NCBI RefSeq assembly: GCF_025567385.1
Contig: NZ_JAOQJU010000001.1
Span: 62,001-126,000, forward strand
Direction: 5' to 3'
DNA length: 64,000 nt
From: Claveliimonas acetigenes
GTDB lineage: Bacteria > Bacillota > Clostridia > Lachnospirales > Lachnospiraceae
Positions 8,993 through 18,156 of the stretch are shown piece by piece. Under the pieces are notes generated by a model that made no database searches, was not told the origin of the DNA, and worked only from the letters and a program-made list of their open reading frames with translations. The translations under genes and the position numbers were made by a program. How positions within the stretch are numbered: position 1 is the first letter of the stretch; each line of letters begins with the position of its first letter.

Positions 8993-10558
8993 ATGATGAG
9001 AAAAAGATTATTAGCGATGCTTCTGGTTCTGGTTCTGTCTTTTTGCCAGGCGGCAGTGGTATTTGCTTCTGAAGTACCGCAGCAGAAAGCGGGGCTGGAG
9101 ACGGAAGAAGAATCAGGGGGAGAATTATCGGTGTTGGAAATCGGAGATTATCTCAGGCAAGGGCAGACAGAAGAGATTGTAGAAAAGCTGGAGATGCCCA
9201 TTGTGTCATCAACACAGTTTTTTTACTCGAGCGCTGCACATGCAAAAGATGGGCTGCGTGTCGAATGGTATGACGATGGAGCAGCACGGCAGATTTCAGT
9301 TTTGTGTGAGGATAACAAAACGGTCAGCATAGATGGGATTCGCTGCGGAATGGATAAGGAGCAGGTGCGGCGTATTTTGAAAGCTGCAGGTTACCTGCCT
9401 CCGCAGTTAACAGGAGGCGGAGAGACAGGCGCATCATATGAGGAATATTGTGATAGCCGTCCGGATTTCTTTTTTGTCCTGGATTTATACTACGATGCAG
9501 ACGGAATTCTGGAAGGGTTCTATTGGAATAATTATTCCCAGGGGGATATCCTTCGCGAGCCACTTTCTGATGTAACCCGTTCAGATTGGTTTTGCGGGGC
9601 GGTTACCTATGTTTATAACAACTGGCTCATGACAGGGTTGGGTGATTTTGTTTTTGGACCAGGTGAACCTCTGGCGAGGGCGCAGTTTGCGGTGATTATA
9701 CACAGGATGGAGAACAGTCCGCAGACAGAATATTTTTCTGCCTTTCCGGACGTAGAGGATGAGCAGTGGTACACAGAAGCCATTCTATGGGCAAATAAAA
9801 ATAAAATCGTAACCGGGTATGCAAATGGGAGGTTTGGTCCGGCGGATCTGATTACCAGGGAACAGATGGCGGTGATGATGTACCGATATGCGAAGACAAA
9901 AGGATATGATACGCAGGCAAGGGCAGAGTTGTCTGGGTACAACGATGTTTCCCTTGTCAGCGCTTTTGCAAAAGAAGCAATGGAATGGTGCGTAGCGGAA
10001 GGGATTATTTCCGGCAAGGATTATGGGACAAGGCTGGATCCGCAGGCAAATGCGGCAAGAGCAGAATGTGCGGCAATTATAGCGCGGTTTGTAAAGAAAT
10101 ATTCAGAAACGGAGATTCCTGAAAAATTGGACTATGAGAAGATATATGGTCCGCTAGTGGATATGTGTGCGAACAGTTATGGAGAATATGCGAAATATAA
10201 TACCTATTTTCTGTATGATATCAACCATGACGGAGTGAAAGAGCTACTGCTGCAGGAAGGAACCTGTGAAGCGGATTATCTGTATTATATCTATACGATA
10301 GAAAAGGGAAGAAGCATCTGTCTCGGGTATACCGGAGGCGGGTGGACCATGTTCTATAAGGATGAAAGTGGAGGAAAAGAAGATTATATTCTGCGTTTGA
10401 GCGCCCATATGGGATATGAAAGGATAGAAAAGGTATGGATAGATTCCTTTGAGGTGAAATATCAGGTTCTGTCTGAATCGGAAACGGAAGGCGAGTACTA
10501 TTCCAATCCTTATCCGCTGGAAGCACATTATGTGACAGATAAAACCGGACTTCGGTAG
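8993..10558 (+). CDS. Secreted SLH-domain surface protein
   Basis: 521 residues; start ATG 8993 (or 8996) after AAAAGGAG. A signal peptide (MRKRLLAMLLVLVLSFCQA) is followed by an acidic ~170-residue region without a recognised domain. Three S-layer homology repeats come next, at about residues 200-370 (FGPGEPLARAQFAVIIHRM, FGPADLITREQMAVMMYRY, LDPQANAARAECAAIIARF). The last ~150 residues include YFLYDINHDGVKELLLQEG, a calcium-loop-like DINHDG segment. SLH repeats bind pyruvylated secondary wall polysaccharide, so the protein should sit on the outer wall. Function of the flanking domains unknown. Confidence 0.85.
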   Translation: MMRKRLLAMLLVLVLSFCQAAVVFASEVPQQKAGLETEEESGGELSVLEIGDYLRQGQTEEIVEKLEMPIVSSTQFFYSSAAHAKDGLRVEWYDDGAARQISVLCEDNKTVSIDGIRCGMDKEQVRRILKAAGYLPPQLTGGGETGASYEEYCDSRPDFFFVLDLYYDADGILEGFYWNNYSQGDILREPLSDVTRSDWFCGAVTYVYNNWLMTGLGDFVFGPGEPLARAQFAVIIHRMENSPQTEYFSAFPDVEDEQWYTEAILWANKNKIVTGYANGRFGPADLITREQMAVMMYRYAKTKGYDTQARAELSGYNDVSLVSAFAKEAMEWCVAEGIISGKDYGTRLDPQANAARAECAAIIARFVKKYSETEIPEKLDYEKIYGPLVDMCANSYGEYAKYNTYFLYDINHDGVKELLLQEGTCEADYLYYIYTIEKGRSICLGYTGGGWTMFYKDESGGKEDYILRLSAHMGYERIEKVWIDSFEVKYQVLSESETEGEYYSNPYPLEAHYVTDKTGLR

Positions 10559-10573
10559 TTGGGAGTATATTTT

Positions 10574-11629
10574 ATGAAGAAATTATTAGACCGTATTTTT
10601 ATAGAAGGTCTGAGCGGAATGGCTCAGGGGCTTTTTGCTACGTTGATTATTGGGACGATTATCCAGCAGATTGGCTTGCTTGTGGGCGGCAGCCGGGGCG
10701 ATATGATTTATGTGCTGGGGAAGGTGGCAGCATCCCTGACAGGGGCAGGCATTGGCATCGGTGTTGCAGCTAAGTTTAAAGAGAGCCATTTGGTTATTGT
10801 CTCGGCGGCTACCGCCGGAATGGTGGGTGCTTTTGCAAGCAAGCTGCTGGCAGGAGAAGTGCTGGCGGAAGGAAGTATGGTGTACGCAGGACCGGGAGAA
10901 CCGCTGGGAGCATTCATTGCAGCTTATGTGGGGATTGAACTGGGACATCTGGTGGCGGGAAAGACAAAGCTGGATATTCTGCTGACCCCGTTAGTAACGA
11001 TTGGTACAGGCTCTGCTGTGGGACTTCTGCTTGGACCGCCGATTTCCAGATTCATGGCAGGACTGGGCGGAATCATTAACTGGGGGACAGAACAGCAGCC
11101 CTTCTTAATGGGAATCGTAGTTTCTGTGGTGATGGGAATGGTACTGACCCTTCCCATCAGTTCAGCAGCCCTTGGCATTATCCTGAATCTTTCTGGTCTT
11201 GCAGCCGGGGCGGCGACCATAGGCTGCTGCTGCAATATGGTAGGATTTGCGGTGGCAAGCTACAGAGAGAATAAGATGGGAGGACTTCTGGCACAGGGAA
11301 TCGGAACCTCTATGCTGCAGGTGCCTAATATTGTGAAGAAGCCGGTTATCTGGCTGCCGGAGATCCTTTCCAGTGCCATTTTGGGGCCGGTAGGGACGAT
11401 GCTGTTTCATATGACCAGCAATGCCACCGGTTCCGGTATGGGGACGGCAGGACTGGTAGGACAGATTATGACATGGGAGACTATGATTCAGACAGAACCC
11501 GCACAGATGGTTCTGATTAAAATTCTTGTTATTCAGATTATTCTTCCGGCGGTTGTGACACTGGCGATTTCTGAATATATGAGGAAAAAGAAATGGATTA
11601 AGCCCGGAGATATGAAACTTGATTTGTAA
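10574..11629 (+). CDS. PTS-type IIC membrane permease (PTS_EIIC_2 family)
   Basis: The start is ATG 10574 (MKKLLDRIFIEG), with GGGAG eight bases upstream; 351 residues. Very hydrophobic with about 8-10 helices and glycine-rich conserved segments such as GSRGDMIYVLGKVAASLTGAG and GLAAGAATIGCCCNMVGFA. It resembles the small PTS_EIIC_2 (PF13303) proteins, which occur without neighbouring IIA/IIB/HPr genes and whose substrate is not established. It directly follows the SLH gene (15-base gap) and may be co-transcribed with it and with the downstream adenosyltransferase. Confidence 0.75.
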   Translation: MKKLLDRIFIEGLSGMAQGLFATLIIGTIIQQIGLLVGGSRGDMIYVLGKVAASLTGAGIGIGVAAKFKESHLVIVSAATAGMVGAFASKLLAGEVLAEGSMVYAGPGEPLGAFIAAYVGIELGHLVAGKTKLDILLTPLVTIGTGSAVGLLLGPPISRFMAGLGGIINWGTEQQPFLMGIVVSVVMGMVLTLPISSAALGIILNLSGLAAGAATIGCCCNMVGFAVASYRENKMGGLLAQGIGTSMLQVPNIVKKPVIWLPEILSSAILGPVGTMLFHMTSNATGSGMGTAGLVGQIMTWETMIQTEPAQMVLIKILVIQIILPAVVTLAISEYMRKKKWIKPGDMKLDL

Positions 11630-11684
11630 GAGAAGAATCCTACAATATGAAACCGGATATTACAAAAGAAAAGAGGAAGAGTAT

Positions 11685-12209
11685 ATGTTGGGTACAGGAT
11701 TGATACATGTGTATTACGGAGATGGAAAAGGAAAGACGACCGCTGCGGTAGGACAGGCGGTTCGTGCGGCAGGAGCGGGGCTGCGGGTACTGTTTTTTCA
11801 GTTTATGAAGGATAATACCTCCAATGAGCGGCAGATTTTGGAGAAGATACCGAATGTTACCTGTCTTCCGGGAAAACGGCACATGAAATTTTACAATCAG
11901 ATGAATAAGGAAGAAAAAGCAGAGTACAGACGTTATAATACGAAAGCATTAGATGAGATTGGAAAATTCTGCGTTAATTTCGATCTGCTTGTTCTGGACG
12001 AGGCGGTGTGTGCGGCAGATCTGGAATTGTTAAGTGAGAAGAAATTAATTGATTTTCTGCGGCACAAGCCGCGTGGACTGGAAGTAATTATGACAGGACA
12101 TCATGTGTCAGATGCTATCTTTAACGAGGCGGATTATGTTACCGAGATGACGAAGGTGAAACATCCTTATGATAAGGGCAGGACAGCGCGGGAAGGGATT
12201 GAATTCTAA
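11685..12209 (+). CDS. cobO: Corrinoid adenosyltransferase (CobA/CobO/BtuR type)
   Basis: The start is ATG 11685 (MLGTGLIHVYYG) after GAGGAAGA; 174 residues, normal for the family. P-loop GDGKGKTT (12-19) and the conserved LLVLDEAVCAADLELL and MTGHHVSDAIFNEADYVTEM segments identify the CobA/BtuR fold. It transfers the adenosyl group of ATP to Co(I) corrinoid, making adenosylcobalamin or its precursors. No other cobalamin genes are in the window, so it probably serves B12 salvage or activation of dependent enzymes. Confidence 0.92.
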   Translation: MLGTGLIHVYYGDGKGKTTAAVGQAVRAAGAGLRVLFFQFMKDNTSNERQILEKIPNVTCLPGKRHMKFYNQMNKEEKAEYRRYNTKALDEIGKFCVNFDLLVLDEAVCAADLELLSEKKLIDFLRHKPRGLEVIMTGHHVSDAIFNEADYVTEMTKVKHPYDKGRTAREGIEF

Positions 12210-12252
12210 TTCTTAAATAAATATGAACTCCATGGTAGTTCCCTGTCATTTA

Positions 12253-12261
12253 TGGTATACT
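12253..12261 (+). promoter_or_regulatory. Extended -10 promoter element for the alarmone synthetase
   Basis: TGG-TATACT (12253-12261) is an extended -10 box about 50 bases before the ATG at 12313; no good -35 is visible. Confidence 0.4.
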
Positions 12262-12312
12262 GAATAAGTAAGCGATGAGCTTATGATATACAAAGTGTTG
12301 GGGGAGAACCAT

Positions 12313-12966
12313 ATGAAACTTGCTCTTAAAAACTACGAGGATGTAGACAGCTGGAAGACGATTATGTTCCTGTATACATCTGCGGTTAAAGAAGTAAATA
12401 CGAAGCTGGAGATACTGAACGACGAGTTCCAGCATGTGCATCAGTATAATCCAATTGAACATATTAAGACAAGGATTAAGACGCCGGAAAGTATTGTAAA
12501 GAAATTAAAACGCAACGGGCATGAGACGTCCATTGAGAATATGGTAAAATATGTCAATGACATTGCGGGAGTACGGTTAATCTGTTCTTTTACATCTGAT
12601 ATCTATAAGCTTGCAGAGATGATAGGGAATCAGAGTGATTTGAAAGTCTTATCAATTAAAGACTACATAAAGAATCCCAAGGAAAGCGGTTATAAGAGTT
12701 ATCACATGCTGGTTTCCGTCCCTATTTTTTTATCTGACAGCGTGGTGGATACAAAGGTAGAGATACAGATCCGGACCATTGCCATGGATTTCTGGGCGAG
12801 TCTGGAGCACAAGATTTATTACAAATTTGAAGGGAATGCACCGGAATATATCAGCCGGGAGCTGCAGGAATGTGCGGAGATGGTATCGACGCTGGATGAG
12901 AAGATGTTGTCTTTGAATGAAGCAATTCTTGCCTGCCTGGATGAAGAAGAGGAAAGCGGATGTTAG
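12313..12966 (+). CDS. Small alarmone synthetase, GTP pyrophosphokinase (RelQ/YjbM type)
   Basis: The start is ATG 12313 (MKLALKNYED), downstream of GGGGGAG; 217 residues, matching single-domain SAS proteins. RelA/SpoT synthetase motifs are present: IKTRIKTPESIVKKLKR (substrate loop), VNDIAGVRLICSF, SGYKSYHMLV, and VEIQIRTIAMDFWASLEHKIYYK. No HD hydrolase domain or ACT/TGS tail. It makes (p)ppGpp from ATP and GDP/GTP in the cytosol during stress. Monocistronic. Confidence 0.93.
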   Translation: MKLALKNYEDVDSWKTIMFLYTSAVKEVNTKLEILNDEFQHVHQYNPIEHIKTRIKTPESIVKKLKRNGHETSIENMVKYVNDIAGVRLICSFTSDIYKLAEMIGNQSDLKVLSIKDYIKNPKESGYKSYHMLVSVPIFLSDSVVDTKVEIQIRTIAMDFWASLEHKIYYKFEGNAPEYISRELQECAEMVSTLDEKMLSLNEAILACLDEEEESGC

Positions 12967-12978
12967 ACGGGCAGACAA

Positions 12979-13016
12979 AACAGGAGGGAAAACTTATAAG
13001 GTTTCCCTCCTGTTTT
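12979..13016. terminator. Bidirectional terminator
   Basis: AACAGGAGGGAAA (12979-12991) pairs with TTTCCCTCCTGTT (13002-13014). A T-run follows on the plus strand (TGTTTTTG) and AAAA precedes (TTTT on the minus strand). It serves the convergent alarmone synthetase and rhodanese genes. Confidence 0.8.
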
Positions 13017-13038
13017 TGTTGCCCTTTTTGGACAGTGC

Positions 13039-15168
13039 TTATTCAAATACAGGATAAGTTGTTACAAATCTTGTGATGATTGTAGAAGCCTGTGCACGTA
13101 CAGCGCTTCCCTGTGGGTCAAGTTTACCATTATTTCCTGTGATGATTTCATTTGCAACAACCCATTCCATAGCATCCTTTGCAAAAGCAGTTACACTGGA
13201 TGCATCCGGGAATGTACTCAGATCGTCAGATGCCGTAACATCCCACTTCTTATAATTTGCATAACGGTACATAATCGTAGCCATCTGCTCACGGGTGATC
13301 GGGTCGCTTGGCCCGAACAGACCGGTGTTCGTGTAACCTGTGATAATCTTATTCTGGTTTGCCCAGATAACAGCGTCTTTGTACCAGTCTTCACCGGCAT
13401 CCGGGAAAGTAGGTTCTGTAGTATTTACCTTTGGTGAACCTTCCATACGGTACAGGATCAGTGCGAACTGTGCACGTGCAAGATCCTCGGTTGGCGCGAA
13501 GGTATTTTTATCTTTACCGGTCATCAGCTCCGTGAAGTAAGTAAATTCTACGTAGTTATAATACCAGTCAGCTCCGTAAACATCTGTAAATGGAAGGCTG
13601 ACAAATGCATCGCTGACGGTCTTATTTCCTGCTCCGCCTGTGATGATGAAGATATTGTTTGTATCAAATCCCAGATCTTTTAAGATGGAGATAGCCGTCT
13701 TAGCACATCTGTTGCCGCTGAAGCAAGTAATATAAATTGGAGAGTCTGCATCTAAGTTTGAGGAAGCCCATTCAGCGAAAGCGATCTGAAGGTCTGCGTT
13801 CTCCACATCCTTTAAGTTACAGTTGATTGCTCCCGGAAGATGTCCTTCTGTGTAAGAATCTGCATCTCTTACGTCGATATACTGGATATAGTCTTCGCTA
13901 TCCAGATCGTCGACTGCTTTCTGCGCCTCTACATATTTCCAGTCAATTTTCTCATCGTATCTGTTGGTAGTAAGAGCACCTTCGATTTTTTCCAGAGCAG
14001 CAGCTCCGCCTGTAATTGTGAAGATTCTGTCTTCGGCAATTCCTGCAGCGAGAAGGTTTCTGGTAGCTCTCTGCGCGCCTCTCTGGCCGCTGTTGCATAC
14101 GATATAGATTGGTTTGGTGTCCCCTTCACCCATGAATGTAGCCTTTGCATAATCTACCAGTCCGGCATCCAGGGATTCATCATCTAATGGGAACTGCGGG
14201 CACCAGAGGGAGTTCGCAATACGTCCGGCTGTGTAGTTTTCAAAAAGACGTACATCCAGAATGTATGCGGTATCTTCTTTTGATGCAGTCAACGCTGCCT
14301 CAGGAGTTACAAATTGGTATTCCGGCTCATCGGTAACGAATGCGCCGCTGAGTGTTGCATCGGAAGCGCCGCCGCGGATGATATAAGCCTTGTCGGTATC
14401 ATAGCCCAGATCCTTCAGGATAGAGATAGCGGTCTTCGCGCAACGGTTGCCGCTGTAGCAGGTAATGTAAATCGGCTGGTCGGCATCCAGGTTTTCGGGA
14501 ACCCATGCGGCAAAAGCATTCTGAAGAGCAGCATCTGCCGGAGTTCCAAGGGAACAGTTAAGAGCGCCTTTTAAGTGGCCTTTTGCAAAATCAGCCTCAC
14601 TTCTGACGTCAATAATCTGGATTTCGTCATTATCTACTGCTGCAATGGCGTCTGCAGGTTCTACGTATTTCCAGTCAATAGCATCGTTGTGTCTTTCTGT
14701 GGTAAGAGCGCCTTCGATTTCTTTCAGAGCAGCAGCGCCCCCTGTGATTGTGAAAATCCTTGCTTCATCAATCCCTGCTGCAAGAAGGTTTGCAGTAGCT
14801 CTCTGCGCGCCTCTCTGGCCGCTGTTGCATACGATGTAGATTGGTTTGGTGTCCCCTTCACCCATGAATGTAGCCTTTGCATAATCTGCCAGTTTAGCAT
14901 CCAGTGATTCGTCATCTAACGGGAACTGTGGGCACCAGAGAGAATTTGTAATCCGGCCTGCCGTATAGTTCTCGAAAAGACGCACGTCCAGGATGTATGC
15001 GCTGCCGTCAGCAGCAGCTTTTACTGCGTCTGCCGGTGTGACAAAATTATAAGTTGCTTCCGCCTCTTCTGCTGAGGCAATTGGGTCTTCCTCTGCAGCA
15101 AATACAAGGCTTGCGTTAGAAAATACCATTGTACCTGCAAGAAGAAGAGCTAATAGTTTCTTTTTCAT
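13039..15168 (-). CDS. Secreted protein with four tandem rhodanese domains and SLH repeats
   Basis: 709 residues, start at 15166-15168 with AAGGAGG upstream. Signal peptide 1-24 (ends VFAAEE). Four rhodanese domains cover about residues 40-525, each with a CxSGxR active loop: C114 (VCNSGQR), C237 (TCYSGNR), C358 (VCNSGQR), C482 (TCFSGNR). Domains 1+2 and 3+4 are a duplicated pair. SLH repeats fill about 526-709 (FAPTEDLARAQFALILYRM and two more). Rhodaneses move sulfane sulfur or reduce related oxidants via a cysteine persulfide; here the enzyme would be displayed on the wall. Physiological role unknown; sulfur or thiol chemistry at the surface is an inference. Confidence 0.88.
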   Translation of the reverse strand: MKKKLLALLLAGTMVFSNASLVFAAEEDPIASAEEAEATYNFVTPADAVKAAADGSAYILDVRLFENYTAGRITNSLWCPQFPLDDESLDAKLADYAKATFMGEGDTKPIYIVCNSGQRGAQRATANLLAAGIDEARIFTITGGAAALKEIEGALTTERHNDAIDWKYVEPADAIAAVDNDEIQIIDVRSEADFAKGHLKGALNCSLGTPADAALQNAFAAWVPENLDADQPIYITCYSGNRCAKTAISILKDLGYDTDKAYIIRGGASDATLSGAFVTDEPEYQFVTPEAALTASKEDTAYILDVRLFENYTAGRIANSLWCPQFPLDDESLDAGLVDYAKATFMGEGDTKPIYIVCNSGQRGAQRATRNLLAAGIAEDRIFTITGGAAALEKIEGALTTNRYDEKIDWKYVEAQKAVDDLDSEDYIQYIDVRDADSYTEGHLPGAINCNLKDVENADLQIAFAEWASSNLDADSPIYITCFSGNRCAKTAISILKDLGFDTNNIFIITGGAGNKTVSDAFVSLPFTDVYGADWYYNYVEFTYFTELMTGKDKNTFAPTEDLARAQFALILYRMEGSPKVNTTEPTFPDAGEDWYKDAVIWANQNKIITGYTNTGLFGPSDPITREQMATIMYRYANYKKWDVTASDDLSTFPDASSVTAFAKDAMEWVVANEIITGNNGKLDPQGSAVRAQASTIITRFVTTYPVFE
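13597..14319 (-). repeat. Tandem duplication unit 2 (rhodanese domains 3-4)
   Basis: Encodes residues 284-524 (from YQFVTPEAAL to SDAFVS). The first halves of the two units are much more alike than the second halves, suggesting uneven divergence or gene conversion. Confidence 0.85.
14332..15051 (-). repeat. Tandem duplication unit 1 (rhodanese domains 1-2)
   Basis: Encodes residues 40-279 (from YNFVTPADAV to SGAFVTD). It repeats as unit 2 with near-identical stretches such as YILDVRLFENYTAGRI and NSLWCPQFPLDDESLD. Confidence 0.85.
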
Positions 15169-15320
15169 AAAAAACCTCCTTAGTATTATTATAGATTAAT
15201 GGTAAACTACCACCTTTATTATAGTATTAATTGGATAAATCTGCTAATAGATTATATTGATAAATGATAAATATAATAGATAACTCCTATAAATGTAAGC
15301 TGGAAATGAAGGGAAACTGT

Positions 15321-15376
15321 TTTTACGCAGATTTAACATTCCGACGGTTTCAGATTTAACATTCCTCCTATATGAT
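15321..15376 (+). promoter_or_regulatory. Likely PhoP (Pho box) activated pst promoter
   Basis: A 15-base direct repeat CAGATTTAACATTCC occurs at 15328-15342 and 15351-15365, 23 bases apart. Each copy contains TTTAACA, close to the TTAACA Pho box, and a weaker TTTTACG lies 11 bases upstream (15321-15327). TATGAT (15371-15376) is a -10 with only a poor -35 (TTTCAG), as expected for an activator-dependent promoter. PhoP binding is inferred. Confidence 0.6.
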
Positions 15377-15425
15377 GGCAACTGTGAAGAAAATACAAAT
15401 CTGAAAACAAAAGGAGATTATAATT

Positions 15426-16340
15426 ATGAAATTGAAAAAGTTTATTGCAGTATTAGGAGTGGCAGCAATGATGACAGGTCTTCTGGCCGGCTGTGGAAAT
15501 AGTGCAGATGAAGGAAATGCAGATGGAGGAAGCGAGGCGGCTGCAGAATGGGATTCCGCCAATGATATTACCATTGTTTCCAGAGAAGATGGTTCCGGAA
15601 CAAGAGGCGCCTTTATTGAGCTTTTTGGAATTGAAGAAGAAGTCGAGGGCGAAAAGGTAGATATGACAACGGAGGAAGCACAGATTACAAATAGTACTTC
15701 TGTAATGCTTACTACAGTAGCAGGTGACGAATACGCAATCGGCTATGTATCTCTCGGCTCTCTGGATGATAGTGTAAAGGCTCTGAAGATTGACGGGGCA
15801 GAGGCAACTGCCGAGAATGTAAAGAGTGGTACATATAAAGTGTCCAGACCATTTAATATTGCAACCAAAGAAGGGGCAGATAATGAAGTAGCAAATGATT
15901 TTATTACTTTCATTATGAGTACAGAAGGACAGCAGGTTGTGGAAGAAAACGGATATATTCCGCTGGACGGAACACAGGCATATGAAGGAACAGCTCCTTT
16001 CGGTAAAGCAGTGGTAGGTGGTTCTTCTTCTGTATCACCGGTAATGGAGAAATTAATTGAGGCTTATAAAGAAGTGAATCCAAATGCAGAAATTGAGCTT
16101 CAGACAACAGATTCAACCACTGGTATGGAATCTACAATCAATGGAAGTTATGATATTGGTATGGCGTCCCGTGAATTAAAAGATACAGAATTGTCAGAAG
16201 GACTGACAGGCCAGGTCATTGCAACAGATGGTATTGCGGTTATCGTAAACAATGACAGTACTGTAGATGAACTGAGCAGTGAACAGGTGAAATCCATTTA
16301 TACAGGTGAAGCCGTAACATGGGCAGATGTAGTGGAGTAG
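15426..16340 (+). CDS. pstS: Phosphate ABC transporter substrate-binding lipoprotein PstS
   Basis: 304 residues with AAAGGAG before ATG 15426. Lipobox LLAGC with Cys23. PBP-like phosphate-binding fold: SREDGSGTRGAFIELFG near the start of the mature protein and VVGGSSSVSPVMEKLIEAY with TTDSTTGMESTINGSYDIG later. The two lobes appear in an order that puts the GGSSSVSP segment second, a known layout among Firmicutes PstS-like proteins. It captures phosphate outside the cell for PstCA. First gene of the pst operon, behind a probable Pho box. Confidence 0.9.
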   Translation: MKLKKFIAVLGVAAMMTGLLAGCGNSADEGNADGGSEAAAEWDSANDITIVSREDGSGTRGAFIELFGIEEEVEGEKVDMTTEEAQITNSTSVMLTTVAGDEYAIGYVSLGSLDDSVKALKIDGAEATAENVKSGTYKVSRPFNIATKEGADNEVANDFITFIMSTEGQQVVEENGYIPLDGTQAYEGTAPFGKAVVGGSSSVSPVMEKLIEAYKEVNPNAEIELQTTDSTTGMESTINGSYDIGMASRELKDTELSEGLTGQVIATDGIAVIVNNDSTVDELSSEQVKSIYTGEAVTWADVVE

Positions 16341-16374
16341 TAACGAAATCATCTTTAAAGAGGGAATAGAATCA

Positions 16375-17268
16375 ATGAAATCAAAAGCATGGACAGAAAG
16401 CTTCATGCGGGGAGTGTTCTTCATTGCCGCCTGCGCTTCGGTGCTGGCGGTAGCTCTCATTTGTGTATTCTTATTTGCAAATGGGATCCCTGCCATGAAG
16501 GAAATCGGATTTGGAGAATTTTTGAGTGGGAAAATGTGGAAACCCAACAATAAGATATTCGGGATTTTTCCTATGATAATCGGAAGCTTGTATGTGACTG
16601 CCGGGGCAATCCTCTTTGGGGTGCCGGTTGGAATCCTGACTTCCGTGTTTATGGCAAAATATTGTCCAAAACGTATTTATAAACCATTAAAGGCAGCGAC
16701 AGAACTTCTGGCGGGGATTCCGTCTGTTGTATATGGCTTCTTTGGATTAGTGGTGCTGGTACCGGCGATACGAAGCGTTGGAAGGATACTTTGGCAGATG
16801 GGGCTTATAAAGTCACCCGGAAATGGAAATAGTATGCTGACAGCGTCACTTCTTCTGGCTATGATGATCCTGCCTACCATCATTGGTGTAACGGAATCAG
16901 CAATCCGGGCGGTCCCGGAGCATTATTATGAAGGTGCCCTGGCATTGGGTGCAACCCATGAAAGAAGTATTTTCCGGGTTGTAATCCCGGCAGCGAAGAG
17001 TGGTGTGATTGCAGGGATTGTTCTGGGCATCGGGCGTGCGATCGGTGAAACGATGGCAGTTATCATGGTGGCGGGCAATCAGGCGAGAATGCCAGCCGGA
17101 ATCCTGAAAGGAGTCCGGACGCTGACAGCAAACATCGTTATTGAGATGGGATATGCTACGGATTTACACAGAGAGGCGCTGATAGCGACAGGCGTGGTAT
17201 TGTTTGTATTTATTTTGATTATTAATTTCAGTGTGGCATTGTTGAACAGGAGGGGCGGACGTGAATAA
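16375..17268 (+). CDS. pstC: Phosphate ABC transporter permease PstC
   Basis: 297 residues, about six helices. The EAA loop region reads HYYEGALALGATHERSIFRVVIP, followed by GIVLGIGRAIGETMAVIMVAGN, the standard PstC/PstA signature. It forms the membrane channel with PstA. It lies 34 bases after pstS and overlaps pstA by eight bases. Confidence 0.93.
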   Translation: MKSKAWTESFMRGVFFIAACASVLAVALICVFLFANGIPAMKEIGFGEFLSGKMWKPNNKIFGIFPMIIGSLYVTAGAILFGVPVGILTSVFMAKYCPKRIYKPLKAATELLAGIPSVVYGFFGLVVLVPAIRSVGRILWQMGLIKSPGNGNSMLTASLLLAMMILPTIIGVTESAIRAVPEHYYEGALALGATHERSIFRVVIPAAKSGVIAGIVLGIGRAIGETMAVIMVAGNQARMPAGILKGVRTLTANIVIEMGYATDLHREALIATGVVLFVFILIINFSVALLNRRGGRE

Positions 17269-18118
17269 AGAGACATTTAGACAAAAGATGAAATCCTATG
17301 CCCTGCATCCGGGTTCATTGCTTATGATGCTTCTTGTGATGCTTTCAGCGGTTATTACCTTTGCAGTTTTGCTTTTTTTGATTGTATATATATTGGTACA
17401 CGGTATTCCGTACCTGAAGCCGTCTTTGTTTTCTTTTACTTATACTTCTGAGAATGCATCTTTAATGCCGGCGCTGATTAATACTGTTATTATGACGCTG
17501 CTTTCCTTGCTTATCGCAGTTCCGCTGGGAATTTTTGCGGCAATTTTTCTGGTAGAATATGCGGGAAGAGGCAATAAGTTTGTTGAGGTTATCCGTCTTA
17601 CAACAGAGACACTGTCAGGAATTCCTTCTATTGTATATGGGTTGTTCGGTATGCTGTTTTTTGTTACTACATGTGGATGGGGGTTTTCGCTTCTGGCAGG
17701 AGCGTTTACCCTTTCTATCATGATTTTACCTCTTATCATGCGTACAACAGAGGAAGCGTTGAAATCTGTTCCTGATTCCTACAGAGAAGGAAGTTTTGGG
17801 CTTGGAGCCGGGAAGTTAAGAACGGTGTTCCGTATCGTGCTCCCATCGGCCGTGCCGGGAATTCTTGCGGGAATTATTCTGGCGATCGGAAGAATTGTGG
17901 GAGAGACGGCTGCGTTGATTTATACAGCAGGAACGGTGGCAGATGTGCCGTCAAGCGTCATGGGTTCCGGAAGGACGTTGGCAGTCCATATGTATAATCT
18001 TGCGAGTGAAGGACTCTATATGGATCAGGCGTATGCAACTTCGGTGGTGTTGCTGATTCTGGTGGTTGGAATCAATACGCTTTCCAGTGTAGTGGCAAAG
18101 AAGTTTACCAAGGCATAA
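17261..18118 (+). CDS. pstA: Phosphate ABC transporter permease PstA
   Basis: GTG start at 17261, preceded by AGGAGGGG and overlapping the pstC stop. 285 residues, six helices, with SYREGSFGLGAGKLRTVFRIVLP then GIILAIGRIVGETAALIYTAG as the EAA-type coupling loop. It pairs with PstC. The next gene, pstB, is truncated, so this transporter lacks its ATPase unless another copy exists. Confidence 0.93.
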   Translation: MNKETFRQKMKSYALHPGSLLMMLLVMLSAVITFAVLLFLIVYILVHGIPYLKPSLFSFTYTSENASLMPALINTVIMTLLSLLIAVPLGIFAAIFLVEYAGRGNKFVEVIRLTTETLSGIPSIVYGLFGMLFFVTTCGWGFSLLAGAFTLSIMILPLIMRTTEEALKSVPDSYREGSFGLGAGKLRTVFRIVLPSAVPGILAGIILAIGRIVGETAALIYTAGTVADVPSSVMGSGRTLAVHMYNLASEGLYMDQAYATSVVLLILVVGINTLSSVVAKKFTKA

Positions 18119-18156
18119 CCGTCTTAAATCTAAGAAAGGAAAACGAACATACAGAT

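Noticed and set aside
13597..15051. Long DNA repeats as a possible CRISPR or satellite array
   Set aside because: They are two copies of a protein-coding rhodanese pair, with no short spacers.
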